DNA from: Adiantum capillus-veneris | Lineage: Eukaryota > Streptophyta > Polypodiopsida > Polypodiales > Pteridaceae | DNA length: 64,000 nucleotides | Direction of reading: 5' to 3' | Assembly: GCA_014529385.2 (NCBI GenBank) | Contig: CM043953.1 | Coordinates: forward strand, 86,332,342 to 86,396,341 | Shown: piece after piece, positions 34,626 to 49,236 of the stretch | Layout: the number at the start of each line of letters is the position of its first letter | Numbering within the stretch: the first letter of the stretch is position 1 | Program-made: the position numbers and the translations under genes | Notes under the pieces: generated by a model | Databases searched by the model: none | The model's input: only the letters and a program-made list of their open reading frames with translations | Told to the model about the DNA's origin: nothing

Positions 34626-36259
34626 TCTGAGGTCCCCAACCCCGAGAAGATTGGGACGACTTGATAGATGGCCTTCCTTTATTCTCAAGTTCCGCTGACG
34701 ACACCCTACTCTATTCCCACAAAGTAGAGATACGAGCGACAAAAGAGAGGATGTTCTCTATCCATCATGTTCGTGGTTGTAAATGTCCTACACCATAAGC
34801 CAAGTCGATAAATCAAAGTTTCTAATGGAAGCTATTTCTAACATAAAGATGGAATCTCATTAACATATTTAGAATCCATAAACGATGCCTTTTTTTTCAT
34901 ATTTCAGAGGCACGACCACCATCCATAAACCGCAAATATAATATGAGACTTAGTCTAAACTAACTAGAAATCTTGTGAAAAGTATCCGACTAATCGAGTC
35001 CATAGCTTTCAGGGGCACATATATTTGAGACTTCTCGACTCTTGGCACAATGAGTCTTCAATTTTTCTTCTCTTATTAAGAGGAAGTGGAGAGTTTCTCG
35101 ACTAATCGCAATCACCCATCCTTGACTGGCAACCTGAACTAGCCCCAAATTTCCACCCCACACTTACACTTTTTATCATGTTTCCTAATTACGACCACAC
35201 TGTTTTACATATACAAACAATGCTCCTTAATTAATTCCAGACACAAGTTCTTTTATACAACCCTTCAAACATCATCAAAAAAATTATTTCTTAAACAAGT
35301 TTTCCGCTACCCGCGGACTTTCTCTATCTAACCAACAGAGCGTTTGCAAAGGATTTACTTATTTGCTAACTACAAAATACGCATAGTTTCCCGGTCGCTA
35401 ACTGCAAGGGAACATCTTGCTAACCGCAAAAGGCATCCTTCTAACCACAAGGCATCTTGCTAATCGCAAGAGAGAAAAAGAGATATGATAACCTCAACTT
35501 ATTCTTCGCTTACCGCAGAATCACCTTGCTATAACCGCGAGTTCCATTTGGAAACAAGATATTCTTTCAGTAATTGTTTTCTTTAAGTGATTTCTCAAAC
35601 ATTATTAACTAACTTCTAATATCAAATAGATACAATTTATCAAGCAATAACCATCCATAAATCAAACAATTCTTTCTCTACTCTATGAAATCATATGCTT
35701 GTTTCTTGTGATATAATCACGTTCCTTGGATAGTTTAGGGAATTCCTAGGCTTGACTTACCGGTCATCATGTATAATGATACAAAATTATAAATTCATCT
35801 TACCAAATTAGCAACACGTTTGATTACCTCTCGTGATTGAGGTTGGATACCTTCGAATTCCTCTGTAGTCCATACCTCTGCTTGAGCTACGTTTGGGATA
35901 GTTGATACCTTCTTTTGCACCTTTCTTGGAGGTGGAGCGGCATGAGCTTCCTTCAAGCTTCAAGCCACTTGCTTCGAGGACATCGTATCGAGAAAGAGAT
36001 GGGGGAAATTAAGAAAGAGAACTCAAGAATTTGAGGGGCAACACGATGATGGTACAAAAAGAGTTGGAGATGGAGATGGCTTGAGGGTGAGAGGTTGAGG
36101 GAGAGAGGTCAACTCTGACATCAAGGCAAGAGAGCTTCCGCTTCTGAGAGTGTGTGTGTGTTCAAAGTTAAGGGAGAGGGGTCTTTATATAAGCTCTCAA
36201 GGCCAAAATCACAAGCTAAGAATAGGGAAAATCAAAGAGAGATAAGTTCGCACACGTTC
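34626..36259 (-). repeat. 5' LTR of Ty3-B, fragment 1, with an extra 740-bp segment
   Basis: It matches 28,602 onward except for 35,205-35,950, which is absent from the 3' LTR. That extra segment contains several imperfect short repeats built on GCTAACCGCAA and GGCATC at 35,370-35,480. The fragment ends at the nested copia, which begins at 36,260; the other fragment is 41,721-42,184. Confidence 0.8.
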
Positions 36260-36400
36260 CGTTGAGATGTAGAGAGAAAGAGAGAGACGAGACAAGAGAC
36301 ACACCATATACACTCTCAAAGACTGATTCATATTGAGGACAAGATACAAATATATAGGTGAGACCAAGTTGAGTAGAGTGAGACATATGTAGCTCCAACA
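36260..36400 (-). repeat. 3' LTR of copia-3
   Basis: 141 bp ending AGCTCCAACA on the plus strand; the first base has changed from T to C. Confidence 0.9.
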
Positions 36401-36764
36401 CCCCCACTCAAACAAAGGTCTCTAGCTTTGGATGAAAAAACCCTTTATACAATGTGAAAATATGAACCAATGATGATGATGTGAAAGTGAATTGTGCATC
36501 TATGTACAAATATACAAGTGACTTAGAGATCACAGTGTGCAAGTGTGGATTGTGCATAATGCATGGTACCTATAGGTTACAATGTCATATATACAAAGCT
36601 ATCACAATAGCAGAGAAGCTAATCTAAAAAGGTGAGGCCGAAGCAACTCCAAGCTCCGAGCACAAGAGGATGAAATGTGACTCGTTGAGGCCTTTGGTAA
36701 GAATGTATGCAATCATCTGGTCACTTGGACAATGTTCAACCATTATGGTGCCTTTGCGTACTTT

Positions 36765-38205
36765 TTATCTGCCATAATGATAATGGATAACAATGTGTTT
36801 TGACTTATTATATTGAACATAGTCTTTTGCAAGACTAATAGCACTTTGGTTGTCACACTGCAAGGGTGTACTAGAAAGAGGAGAGTGACCAATATCAACG
36901 AGCATTTGTCGAAGCCAGATTAGCTCACAAGCTGCAAGTGATGCTGCAACATATTCTGACTGAGTCGTAGAAACTATAACACATCGTTGTTTCTTGTTGG
37001 TCCAAGAAACAAGACAACCATTTATAAAGAAGCAATTTCCACTAGTAGATTGCATAGATAAATGTGAGCTTGACCAGTCTGCATCTGTGTAACCCAAGAG
37101 AGAAAGAGACTGCATGGAATTCGATGTCAATTGTCGTCGATAGACCAAACCAAAATCTGTAGTGCCTTTTAAGTATTTCAATACACGCTTTGCTGTAGAC
37201 CAATGCTTAAGAGAAGGACATGGAAGATATAATTAGCAACAAAAAAAATATATGGGTGAGTGTTCATGCCAACAAACTGAAGACATCGAATCAAGTTAGC
37301 ACAAGGTTGATTTGTGACAAGTTGACCGCCACTATCAGAAGTGTTCTTCGTGGGACTCACAAGACAAGGTGTGTTGGCCAAATGTGTTGATTCCATACCA
37401 GATTTTTGAATAGTATCTGTAATAAACTTTGACTATCAAAGGAATAAAATACCTTTTGTGCGGATTCTTTGAATTTGAATGCTAAGACATGAGTGAATCT
37501 CTCCCAAATCCACCATATCAAATGCAGAAGACAATAACTTTTTCACTTACTGAAGAAATCCCAAATCATTGGAAACAAGAATGGTATCATCCACATAAAG
37601 AGTTGGAATCACAAAGCTGCTACCTTCATGCTTTATGTATAAGTTGGGGTCAGAAGAATTGAAGAGAAGAATCCTTTAGAGGTGAGAAAAAGATCAAATT
37701 TTTTATACCAAGCTCGCGAAGCTTGTTTGAGACCATATAGTGCCTTACGGAGTTGAGCAACAAGGTCTTCTTTACCTGAAATAACAAACCCTTTTGGCTA
37801 TTCCATATAAATTTCCTCTTCCAAGTCACCATTAAGAAAAGCAATTCTCACATCCATTTAATGAGCTTCTAAATCAAATTGAACAGCAAATGCCAATAAA
37901 ACTTGAATACTTATAACGCAAACAACTGGTGAAAATGTCTCTTGATAATCAAAACCAGCAAATTGGGAGTAATGTTTTGCAACTAAACATGCCTTGGACT
38001 TGTCAAAAGATCCATCTGATTTTACCTTTGTCTTATATATCCACTTACACTTAATAGCTGTATGACCAGGAGGTAGTTCAGTTAGTATCCATGTACCTTT
38101 AGAGTTAAGAGAATTGTACTCTGCTTCCATAGCCTCTCGCCATTGATCCTTTTGTGGTGAGGAGATAGATTCCTTATAAGTAACGGGATTTTTAGAAGTA
38201 GACAA
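36765..38205 (-). pseudogene. Reverse transcriptase and RNase H of copia-3
   Basis: The reverse transcriptase start is at 37,858-38,205 with WREAMEAEYNSLNSKGTW and IKCKWIYKTKVKSDGS, then GFDYQETFSPVV. The centre is in broken frames through 37,400. RNase H is at 36,765-37,181 with MKYLKGTTDFGLVYRR, GYTDADWSSSHLSMQSTSG, VSTTQSEYVAAS and QCDNQSAISLAKD, all family-typical. The stops are few enough to follow the domain order with ease. Confidence 0.85.
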
Positions 38206-38689
38206 AGCATTATCAACAATATCGTCATTATAAACATGACATGAGCCATGTTCACAATCAATAGGTAGATCAACAAAAATATCAATATCATCATTGAAAA
38301 CATTCAGAATGGATGGTTGTGAAGAGGAAAGCTGATCTATAGGAAGAGTTTTATCATCTGAAAGAAATGAAAAAGCCTAAAGCAATGATTTAGTATCATC
38401 AGAATCATCCATGGACGATGAACCTTCCATAAGTTGTTCGTTAAAAGTAGCATCACGATTCACAATCACTTTCTTGGAGGAAGGGTCATAGAGTTTGTAG
38501 CCTTTGGAAGTGTAAGAATATCCAATAAGAACAACTTTAAGACCAAGAGAATCAAGCTTTGTTTGTGTTTCATTGAGAACATGAATATAAGAAATATATC
38601 CAAAGGTTCAAAAATGAGATACAGAAGGAATGTCACTTGTCCATGATGTGATGGGTATCTTACTAGAGGGTGCAATAGTAGGAAGATGA

Positions 38690-39700
38690 TTCTAAATAAT
38701 TAGTGTTGTCAAAGTAGCTTCAACCCAAAAAACAAGAGATAACCCATAATGAATTAGCATACATCTTGCAACATTGAGAATAATGCGATTCTTTCGTTCA
38801 GCAACACCATTTTTTTGAGGTGAATATGGGATAGTGTGTTCATGATGAATTCCACTGTCAGCACAATAACTCACAAACTCTCAAGAAACATATTTTCTCC
38901 ATTATCACTACAAAGCTTCTTGAGGCAACGACTAGTTTGAAGTTCCGTAGCCTTCTGGAATTGTTTGAAAACAGATAAGGCCTCAGATTTTTTTCTAAGT
39001 AGAAATACAGCCGTATACCATGAGAAATCATCAATGAAGGTAATGAAGTAGCAATATTGTGATCTCGAAGAAGGTAGAGGTCCACATATATCAGTATGAA
39101 CAAGATCCAATATGTCATGAGAATGAGCTGTATTTGAGAGAGGAAAGGGTTTATGATTATTTTTTTCAAGAGCACAAAAGTCAAAAATTCCTATCTGGGG
39201 ATGAAATTTAAGATCCATGCTATGAACAAGATCATGACGCTGAAGATCAAAGAGTTTTGAAAAATCAGCATGAACAATCGGTGATGCCATACTTTGCAAT
39301 CATGATCATCTGGAGCAGTGACAACATTTGCTACAGCATCATTGAGAGAGAGTTCAAACAAATAACCATTTTGATGAGCAATGGATGTACTTTATCCATC
39401 TTTCTCAATTTGGCATTTTGTATGATCAAATCCAACAAAGAGACCAAGATGAATAAGTCTAGCAGCTGAAAGAAGATTAAGTTGAAGATCTGGTACATGT
39501 AATACTCCTCACAAAATTCGAGTAGAAGAAGATAAGGTACCAAGATATAAATCTCCAATACCTTTTACTTGACAAGTCGTATCATCAGCAAGATAAACAA
39601 CACGTTGAACTGGTATGGTAGTTATGGAGACACTTAGACTGATATGTCATATTTTCTGTAGCACCAGAATCAACAATAAAAAGTAATCCATCACGTACAT
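38690..39700 (-). pseudogene. Protease and integrase of copia-3
   Basis: The protease active site reads LLFIVDSGATENMTY at about 39,650-39,695, an intact D-S-G. The integrase at 38,690-39,299 has FDFCALEKNNHKPFP, LDLVHTDICGPLPSSRSQYC and FIDDFSWYTAVFLLRKKSE with the first catalytic Asp, then LCSDNGENMFL and HTIPYSPQKNGVAERKNR with the later acidic residues. Frameshifts occur at about 38,870 and 39,300. Confidence 0.8.
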
Positions 39701-39739
39701 GAAGTATTCTATTTGGAGCAATTGAATATAGGACATAGC

Positions 39740-40797
39740 TTATTTCTGGTACAATATTATTTTGATGTTCAGTAGCATATGCTCTATTACAATCTGTGTC
39801 GAATCGATGCTTATAGCATATATGAGTGGGATGATCAAACCGTCCACAATATTCACAAGAAGAAGAAAAATCTTTAGATAAACATGATTGTTTAATGATA
39901 ATATTGTGTTCTTCATCATACTGAGCCTAACAATCATCTTCAGTATGGTCATTTCTGTTTTACAGTAAGAATATTGCTTATTAGGAAATTTGAGACGAGA
40001 GAAAATATTACCGCTACGATCACCTCTATGGTTTCCTCGTTGAAATGGACGCCTTTGAGCATAAAAAGCACGTTCCATCTGTTGTGACTCGTTCTCGTCT
40101 TGTGAAATCATAGCTGTATCATGACCAGCATTACGTTGTTCTTGACATTGAGAGTATTCAATTAAAGACATGCATGCTTGGTCAAAATCAAGACCATCTT
40201 TATTAGAAAGAATGGTAACAATGTTATCATAAGAAGAGTCCTTCACTGTGTCAAGGAGAAGTGTATTCAGTTGTTTTTGTGGAACAGGATCGTCGTCAGC
40301 AGTAATTTGATTAAAAATAGATCTAAAAGGCTAAATATGTCCCGTCATGGTAGTACTAACGTCATATTATAACTTGTTAAGCAAACCTCTCAAATAAAGT
40401 ATTTTTGTAATAGATTTCTTCTGAAGATTTACAATAAGGTACTTCCATACGTTGTCGAAAGTAGGTAGTTCATACGCATCAAGCAAAAGAGAATCAGTAA
40501 GAGCAAAAAGAATATACCAACGAGCTGCTTTATCTTGTCGTTGCCAATCTGTATATGCAACATGCCAATCTTCAAATACAGGTTCTTCAGTGATAAAGCA
40601 CATTGTCATGATCCGTATCAACAGGTTGAGGCGGACATACACGATTTCCAAGGACAATATTAGAGAGTTCATCGCCTTCAAGAATTAAAAATATCTTTGC
40701 TTTCCAACCTGAAAATCCTTGGCCTTGGAAAGGAGGAACAGAATGTTGGACAGAAGAAAAACCGTTGACGAGAATAGTCATAGCCATATCTGGTCAT
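39740..40797 (-). pseudogene. Gag of copia-3
   Basis: The start codon at 40,787 opens MAMTILVNGFSSVQHSVPPF. This continues with FSGWKAKIFLILEGDEL and, after a frameshift, DWHVAYTDWQRQDKAARWYI, the usual capsid layout of copia gag. The C-terminal part (39,740-40,246) has MKDSSYDNIVTILSN and an Arg-rich region RAFYAQRRPFQRGNHRG. A degenerate CCHC knuckle follows toward 39,790. Confidence 0.75.
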
Positions 40798-41567
40798 GAG
40801 AAGATGTATAAGATAAGATCGCAGAATCTGCACACCATATATCGTGAAGGTTGCAATTGAGGAGGAGAGAAATATACGACTGTGTACTGTCAGTGATAAA
40901 CGCAAGAAGGATGACCAATAAACGTCAAAACATGTGAGCGTCATCACCCAAAAAGCAGGGAAAAGGAGACGTTAATAATAAAAGAGTCCTCAAAATAGAG
41001 TGACGTGAGACGAGCCATGAGACTCAAGATTGACGGTCACAATATGAATAGAAAAAATCTAAATTTTCTCGAAAAGTTGATGCCCAAATTAGGAAAACGA
41101 TCACGAACGCTTCACGAAGACGCACAAGGATGAAACCTGCAGGCAAGCTTGATTTTAGTAAAAACAACATAACTTTCTATTGTGAACTCCGATTGATGCA
41201 AACCTAGAACTCAAATTGAAGAACTCAAGGAGACGAACAAGTTGTGGATAAAAAACTCCATTGTGCTACGCTCCATCGTGCTTTTTCCGTTTCTCCAAAT
41301 TTTGTGCAGAAGACCCCCAAAAATTGCGACGAAGTTTAGGGTGTCAAAAGACAAATCAACAAAAAAATGTAATTAATAATTCATTATATAGATTAGCAAT
41401 AAACACCACACAAAAACTAATCATATTCTTCTTAACACAAAACAACCGCAATTAACAAGAATCAATCCTAAAAAATAAGATTTGTAGCAATTCTGAATCT
41501 TACATGCGAATCGCATACACATACTCTGTTTTGTCACCATGAATTGAATCATTGCATGATCGTTATC
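40798..41567 (-). other. 5' leader of copia-3
   Basis: Non-coding sequence between gag and the primer-binding site. I see no other feature in it. Confidence 0.6.
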
Positions 41568-41579
41568 GCTTTGATACCA
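41568..41579 (-). other. Primer-binding site of copia-3
   Basis: The minus strand reads TGGTATCAAAGC, one mismatch from the initiator tRNA-Met complement, directly abutting the LTR. Confidence 0.8.
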
Positions 41580-41720
41580 TGTTGAGATGTAGAGATAAAG
41601 AGAGAGACGAGACAAGAGACACACCATGTACGCTCCCAAAGATTGATTTATATTGAGGACAAGATACAAATATATAGGTGAGACCAAGTTGAGTAGAGTG
41701 AGCCATATATAGCTCCAACA
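41580..41720 (-). repeat. 5' LTR of copia-3
   Basis: 141 bp, TGTTGAGATG to AGCTCCAACA on the plus strand, with both canonical ends intact. Confidence 0.9.
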
Positions 41721-42184
41721 GGTTCACGATTGTTTTATTGTATAATTTTTTTAAAGGCGGACATGGATTCCAATATATAATTTTGAGTCTCTAATTTTAG
41801 AAAAACCTTGGCTCCCAAGAAAAGAAGCTCTAAATTTGACTCCTCTCTCTTTCCTAAAAATACTCTCTCTTTCCTAAAAGTACTCCTCATACTCCTTCTC
41901 TTCTAAAATTACTCCTCCTTTTCTAAAATTTCTCTCTCTTTCCTAAAATTACTCCTTCTTTCTTAAGGGTCAACTCTTATCTTTAGATACAGTCTTGAGG
42001 CTTAGGTTTCCCATATCAACCTATTGCTTTCAAGTGAATAAGGGTCATAATTGATAGTTCTAGAGTCCGATTTTCGATCCGATCGCTCCATCAGAATGCT
42101 CTTTGAAGTAATAAAATGCGAACCTTCAATATTTTTGCAAAGTAAATGAAATAGTTTTTATTGAAAACTGTTGGGTACATTACA
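41721..42184 (-). repeat. 5' LTR of Ty3-B, fragment 2
   Basis: It continues the chromovirus LTR after the copia insertion, matches about 29,475-29,903, and ends TGGGTACATTACA. Confidence 0.85.
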
Positions 42185-43613
42185 CCCAAGCAGACAGTGA
42201 CACCACGTTGGCCCCAAAGACTTGTGCCCCTTTTGATATTTTTTTATTCTTATTACACTTGAGAAAAGTCTATAATCTTCTACAAGCTGTTTCAATTTTA
42301 TCGGGCTGAAACTCCCTACTCTAACCCAATTTTGGTAGCATAACCACAATAGGAATCTCCACGGACAAAATCCCAAGTAAAGAGTGTCTTTTCATGCACT
42401 TTAGAGCACTTTGCAAAACCTGGTGAGAAATTACAGCAAGCTAAAATCTCTATTTTTGGCATCCAATTTACACCAAAACACCTATCAAAGGATTCCCTAG
42501 CTTCCTCGAAGCTTCTCAGACCTATAGGCATCAAAATTGGCCAAAAACCTAAACCTGCAAAAACTTACAAGCAGCTGTAATTCTCTGTTTTGAGCTCCGA
42601 TTCATATGCCAGTCACTCATGTGGGTAGCCCTTGAGCTCCCGCACATGTAGGATCACTTTCCCTTTGAGTAAGATAACATTCATCACTGAAAATCTCTCT
42701 AAATTGTCTTGTACAAGCACCCAAGGATTTTCCAAGGCTTTCCCTATGCTACCTTGCAGTTTAGGTGCAAACCCTAAACTTGTAAAAAAAACACAGCAGG
42801 CTGTAACTTTTTGTTTCGCATCATTTTGAGAGGAGCAAACTCGTCTACGTGTGTGTCATAGGCTCCCACATACAATGGGACAGTTTCCTTGTAAATCAAA
42901 AATGAGTTCTCACGCGAGAAAACTCTCCGTTTTTGCATTCCTTTGTGATGGAACTATGTGGAACTCAAGGGGATTAGAAATTAGCTAATCTGGTTAATGT
43001 ACAGAAGGCTCTTGCCTTGGCAAATGCCCATAAAAACCCCGAGAACTGCACATGGTCATATGAGAAGGCCAACTAGTGGGGCATTACCATATGTGCAAAT
43101 GGGAGAGAGAGATGCATGAGAGTAAATTGTTGTGCTACATAGAGCAAGGGAGAAGGCAAGCTTTCCATTAAAGCTATGATCACCTACATCCACTACTCAC
43201 ACACACTGTGTAGCACACTTATGAAGTCCAAAAATCAGCCCCCACTCAAAAATGGGTGCCCACTCCTCGATGAGGCTTCTGGAAGGTATGTGTTGGCCTA
43301 CATGCAACTTCTCGACTACCAAGTGTCTATTTGACTCCATTTGGTTTAATTTCCTACAACCCACCAACTTATAATGTCTTGGCAAGGGGCCTAAATGACT
43401 TTGAGCTTAGCCTAGACAACCTTTTATTGCTCGAATTTTAGTATTGACCTGCCCTTCTTGACTGCGATGAAACTCTCGGCCAACATTTGTTTTAAACTGG
43501 CCATGCAATGTCTGGGCATTTGTGATTTTAACAAGAGGCTCTCAAAAATCAAATAAGAAATCACGGAGAAGAAACCAACAAATATATATAGTGGTTGTCA
43601 CAGTTTCGTGATA
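42185..43613 (-). repeat. 5' LTR of the outer element, fragment 2
   Basis: It matches 12,214-13,644 over its full length, beginning at the CCCAA target copy of Ty3-B and ending GTGATA (CA changed to TA). It is followed by GAAAAC. Confidence 0.85.
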
Positions 43614-43655
43614 GAAAACTATGACTAGCTTGATGCAGGAGCCGCATGGACCCCA

Positions 43656-44160
<505 letters not shown>

Positions 44161-44754
44161 TGCCCTGACTCCCACAACCGACAAAGCTCCGTATCAATGC
44201 AACATAGCACATCTAAGCTTCTCTTTCCCCCCCCCTCTTTATTTGCACGTTACTTTGTTGATGATGAAGCTGCAAATGATTCCTCTATTCCTCCCAATCT
44301 TCCTGGTTTTTGAAGCCGAGCTTGCTCTATGTTTTCCTAGCTTGAAGCCAATGTTGCCTTGTTAGCATATCATTCTTTCCACATGGGAGGAGGGGAACCG
44401 ATGGCGGCATTGGCAGACACCTGTGTGTGTGTGAGTGTGTGTGTGTGTGTGTGTGTATGTGTGCGCGTGTGCGTGTGTATGTGTATGTGCGTGTACGTGT
44501 GCGTGTGCGTGTGCGTGTGCGTGTGTGTGTGTGTGTGGGTGGGTGTGTGTTCGTCCCTATGTCGCTAAGCTACAGAGCTCATTGGCCAAAATCAAGGAGC
44601 TTGCAACACATGGCGGGGGATCCTTCCCCCTTTTTATACAATATAAAAGTAAAGATAAGGGTTGAAGGTTTTTACACTAAATGTCTCTACATGTAGGTTT
44701 TCTCAGCTTTAAATTTATTTAGAGTTAAATCCCAAAATTTGTAGGTGGGCTACA
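44161..44754 (+). repeat. Microsatellite-centred repeat family, copy 2, with (TG)n
   Basis: It has the same order of blocks (AACATAGCACATCTAAGCTTC, GATGATGAAGC, GGTTTTTGAAGCCGAG), but the central tract is an irregular (TG)n with CG interruptions (about 44,421-44,540). GTCGCTAAGCTACAGAGCTCA follows. Confidence 0.7.
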
Positions 44755-46925
44755 TTAAACCTAGGTTTTTTAAGAGCTATGCCCCCACCATCGGCGAAGC
44801 TCTATATTGATGTAACATAGCACATCTAAGCTTCTTCCACCACCCCCTCTTTATTTTCCCATCTCTCTATTGAGGATGAAGCTATAGAGTGATGCCTCAA
44901 TACCTCCTCCTCTTGGTTTTTGAAGTTGCGATTGATCTTTGTTTTCCTAGCACCAAGCCTAGGTCGCCCCTATCAGTGGATTGTTTTCACCATGTAGGGA
45001 GACGAGAATCAACGGTAGCAGGCACCTGTGTGTGTGCCGCCGCCAAAGTGCAGAGCTCAGTGAAAGGAGCAAGAAACTTGTGACACAGGACCGGGGGACT
45101 GGGGGAGGGGGGGGGGGATATAGTATTTCCTTTAGAGTCAAAAATAATGGACCATAGTTTGTAGTTAAGAGACACATGTAGTAACGCCTTTGTCTAACCA
45201 AGGCCATCAACTTTAACACTAGTTTGGTACCAAAAAAGACACTTTAGTGTCTTTTTTTGCGAACTTATATAAAATGGTACATGAAATCTAGAACACCTCT
45301 CAAAAAATGCTTTTGCAAACTTATAAAATGTTATTCAAAGTACTCATAGAAATTATAATCCCTCGCTTTTGATCATAACATCAATAGTAACTACAGTCAT
45401 GAAAAGAACCTACGCAAAACAACATTCAATATTTCATTAAAACTCCTACTCTAGCCTAAGGAAAAAATGACCAAGGTGCATGCAATAATCCATGGTAGCT
45501 ACTTATATATGTGTTTCATATTTTTGCAATTGGCATGTGAGAAAAAAATCCTTTGTGGCTAGAATTAAAATATAGAAAGTCCTATGGGTCAAATATGCAA
45601 TGTTCACAAATTCAATTAACGATCATAAAAGACATTTAGTTCATCTAAATTTATAATTTCTTATGATGCATACATACTAGATCTATGACTCCATTACATA
45701 AGGGGATAACTTTTAATGGTTTTGCAAGCCACATATGGTGATTTATGGCATATGCAAAAAACTGCGCATGTTGTAATTATGATTTTTTATTTATCAAAGA
45801 TAAGCCTTAAAATAAAGTCCACTTTTGGATTTTTCCATTCATCTCACTTATTTATATACAAATGCCTCATATGGACACAATTGGGAGATTTATATACACA
45901 CTTTCATTAGTTTTTCATAGCAATGTTTTTTTTTGCAAGAAATTACACACTACATTTTTTTAAAAATGAGCTTATGAGTTTGAACCTTGAAAAATGCTTA
46001 GTTGATGGGTGTTGACCTATAGATACATTATACACCTTAGGTTTTGTCCCATAACCTCATCATGTTAATGAAAGAGGCCTTGAAAGACCAAAATTTTCCT
46101 CTTTTCATCATTTTCAAGATTTTGGTCTTTTGATGATAGCAAAAATCTAATCCCATAACTAGGTTATGAAGCTCAATTTCTTGCTATAATAAGTCTTTTA
46201 CTATCCATACACCTTGAAATCTATGCAAAATCTTATTTTGATGAGAAGTTATATTCAATTTATAAATTTTTTGTTAAAATTGCACTAAATTTCTATGATT
46301 TTTCATCTTAAAACTTATCATTATAATCTTAATGTGATATTAATTTTGGCAAAAGTAAAATTTGGCTATGTTCTTCACCTCATTGATGACCTAAGATATG
46401 AACGTGACCTATAAATTTTTTTTCTAGATTCACCAAATAATTATGACAAGTTGCTAGAAAAACATGACACTTTAGTGTCTTAGGACATTTGAGTGTCCGA
46501 TTATAGAACTAGTGTTAATGAAAATCCACGTTTCAAAATACTCAAAATTAGAGGCAACTACAACATGGCGCTGGGCAGGGCGTCATACAACTCCTGTTCA
46601 CCCGCTGTCAGCATCCATGACACCGCATCATGCAAGCTCAGCAAGCCCTACTGCTGTTCAACAGCCCCTTCTGCACCTAAATTAGTACAAGAACGACCCC
46701 CACTTTGGCTCGCAAGCGCCCACACACTACTTGCCATTGAATCTACTGCAAATGCCCAATGATGCTTCTTCTTGCTGCGTGACATCTCGAATCACCCTAC
46801 GGCACTTGGTCCTCTCCTTGGCTTTCTCCCTCAACTGTGATCATGCCCCACCCCAACTCCTTCCATTATGAAAAAGGTGAATGTTCCTCAAAACCTACAG
46901 ATCAACATGTTGTAGGTTTTCTCAC
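44755..46925 (+). repeat. Microsatellite-centred repeat family, copy 3, split by a CACTA-type element
   Basis: The left part is 44,755-45,216 with a short (TG)n (about 45,027-45,038), GCAGAGCTCAGTG and a poly-G run at 45,108-45,118. The right part (46,515-46,925) carries AATCCACGTTTCAAAATAC and GACACCGCATCATG, which match 48,830-49,220 in copy 4. The insertion occupies 45,217-46,514. Confidence 0.7.
45217..46514. mobile_element. Non-autonomous CACTA-type transposon (1,298 bp)
   Basis: The left end is CACTAGTT and the right end is its mirror, AACTAGTG. Just inside both ends is the palindromic motif GACACTTTAGTGTC, and the right end adds GGACATTTGAGTGTCC, as in the subterminal repeats of the superfamily. 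TTAA flanks both sides; a 3-bp duplication is usual, and TTAA being palindromic leaves the exact boundary ambiguous. The interior is A/T rich with no transposase. The flanking halves join to match an uninterrupted relative, supporting a single insertion. Confidence 0.7.

Positions 46926-49236
<2,311 letters not shown>

Larger units (their letters stand above)
36260..41720 (-). mobile_element. Ty1/copia retrotransposon (copia-3) nested in the Ty3-B 5' LTR
   Basis: Two 141-bp LTRs (36,260-36,400 and 41,580-41,720) differ at about nine positions, near 94% identity by eye. The primer site is at 41,568-41,579 and the polypurine tract is CCCCCACTCAAACAAAGG (plus strand) after 36,400. Flanks CGTTC and GGTTC are probably the target duplication with one change. 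At 5.46 kb it has the length of a complete copia element. Confidence 0.9.
28602..42184 (-). mobile_element. Ty3-type chromovirus (Ty3-B), split by a nested copia
   Basis: The 3' LTR is 28,602-29,903. The 5' LTR begins at 34,626 and resumes after the nested copia, ending at 42,184. The target copies are CTCAA (28,597-28,601) and CCCAA (42,185-42,189), one mismatch apart. The initiator-Met primer site is at 34,612-34,623, and the polypurine tract TCTCCCCAACTTA (plus strand) follows 29,903. Gene order on the minus strand is gag, protease, reverse transcriptase, RNase H, integrase, chromodomain remnant. Confidence 0.85.
12057..43613 (-). mobile_element. Outermost LTR retrotransposon of the nested stack (outer element)
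   Basis: The 3' LTR is 12,057-13,644 (1,588 bp). The 5' LTR is 28,441-28,601 plus 42,185-43,613, about 1,585 bp once the chromovirus insertion and its target copy are removed. The two align throughout, for example GGGTGGTAGACTTTAGCTTT and CAGACAGTGACAC. The LTR start TGTCACGAGAC (minus strand) adjoins a polypurine tract. GAAAAC flanks both outer edges (12,051-12,056 and 43,614-43,619), marking one insertion event. The remaining interior is only about 1.2 kb (13,645-14,363 and 27,940-28,440), so the element was non-autonomous or heavily deleted. Confidence 0.85.
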
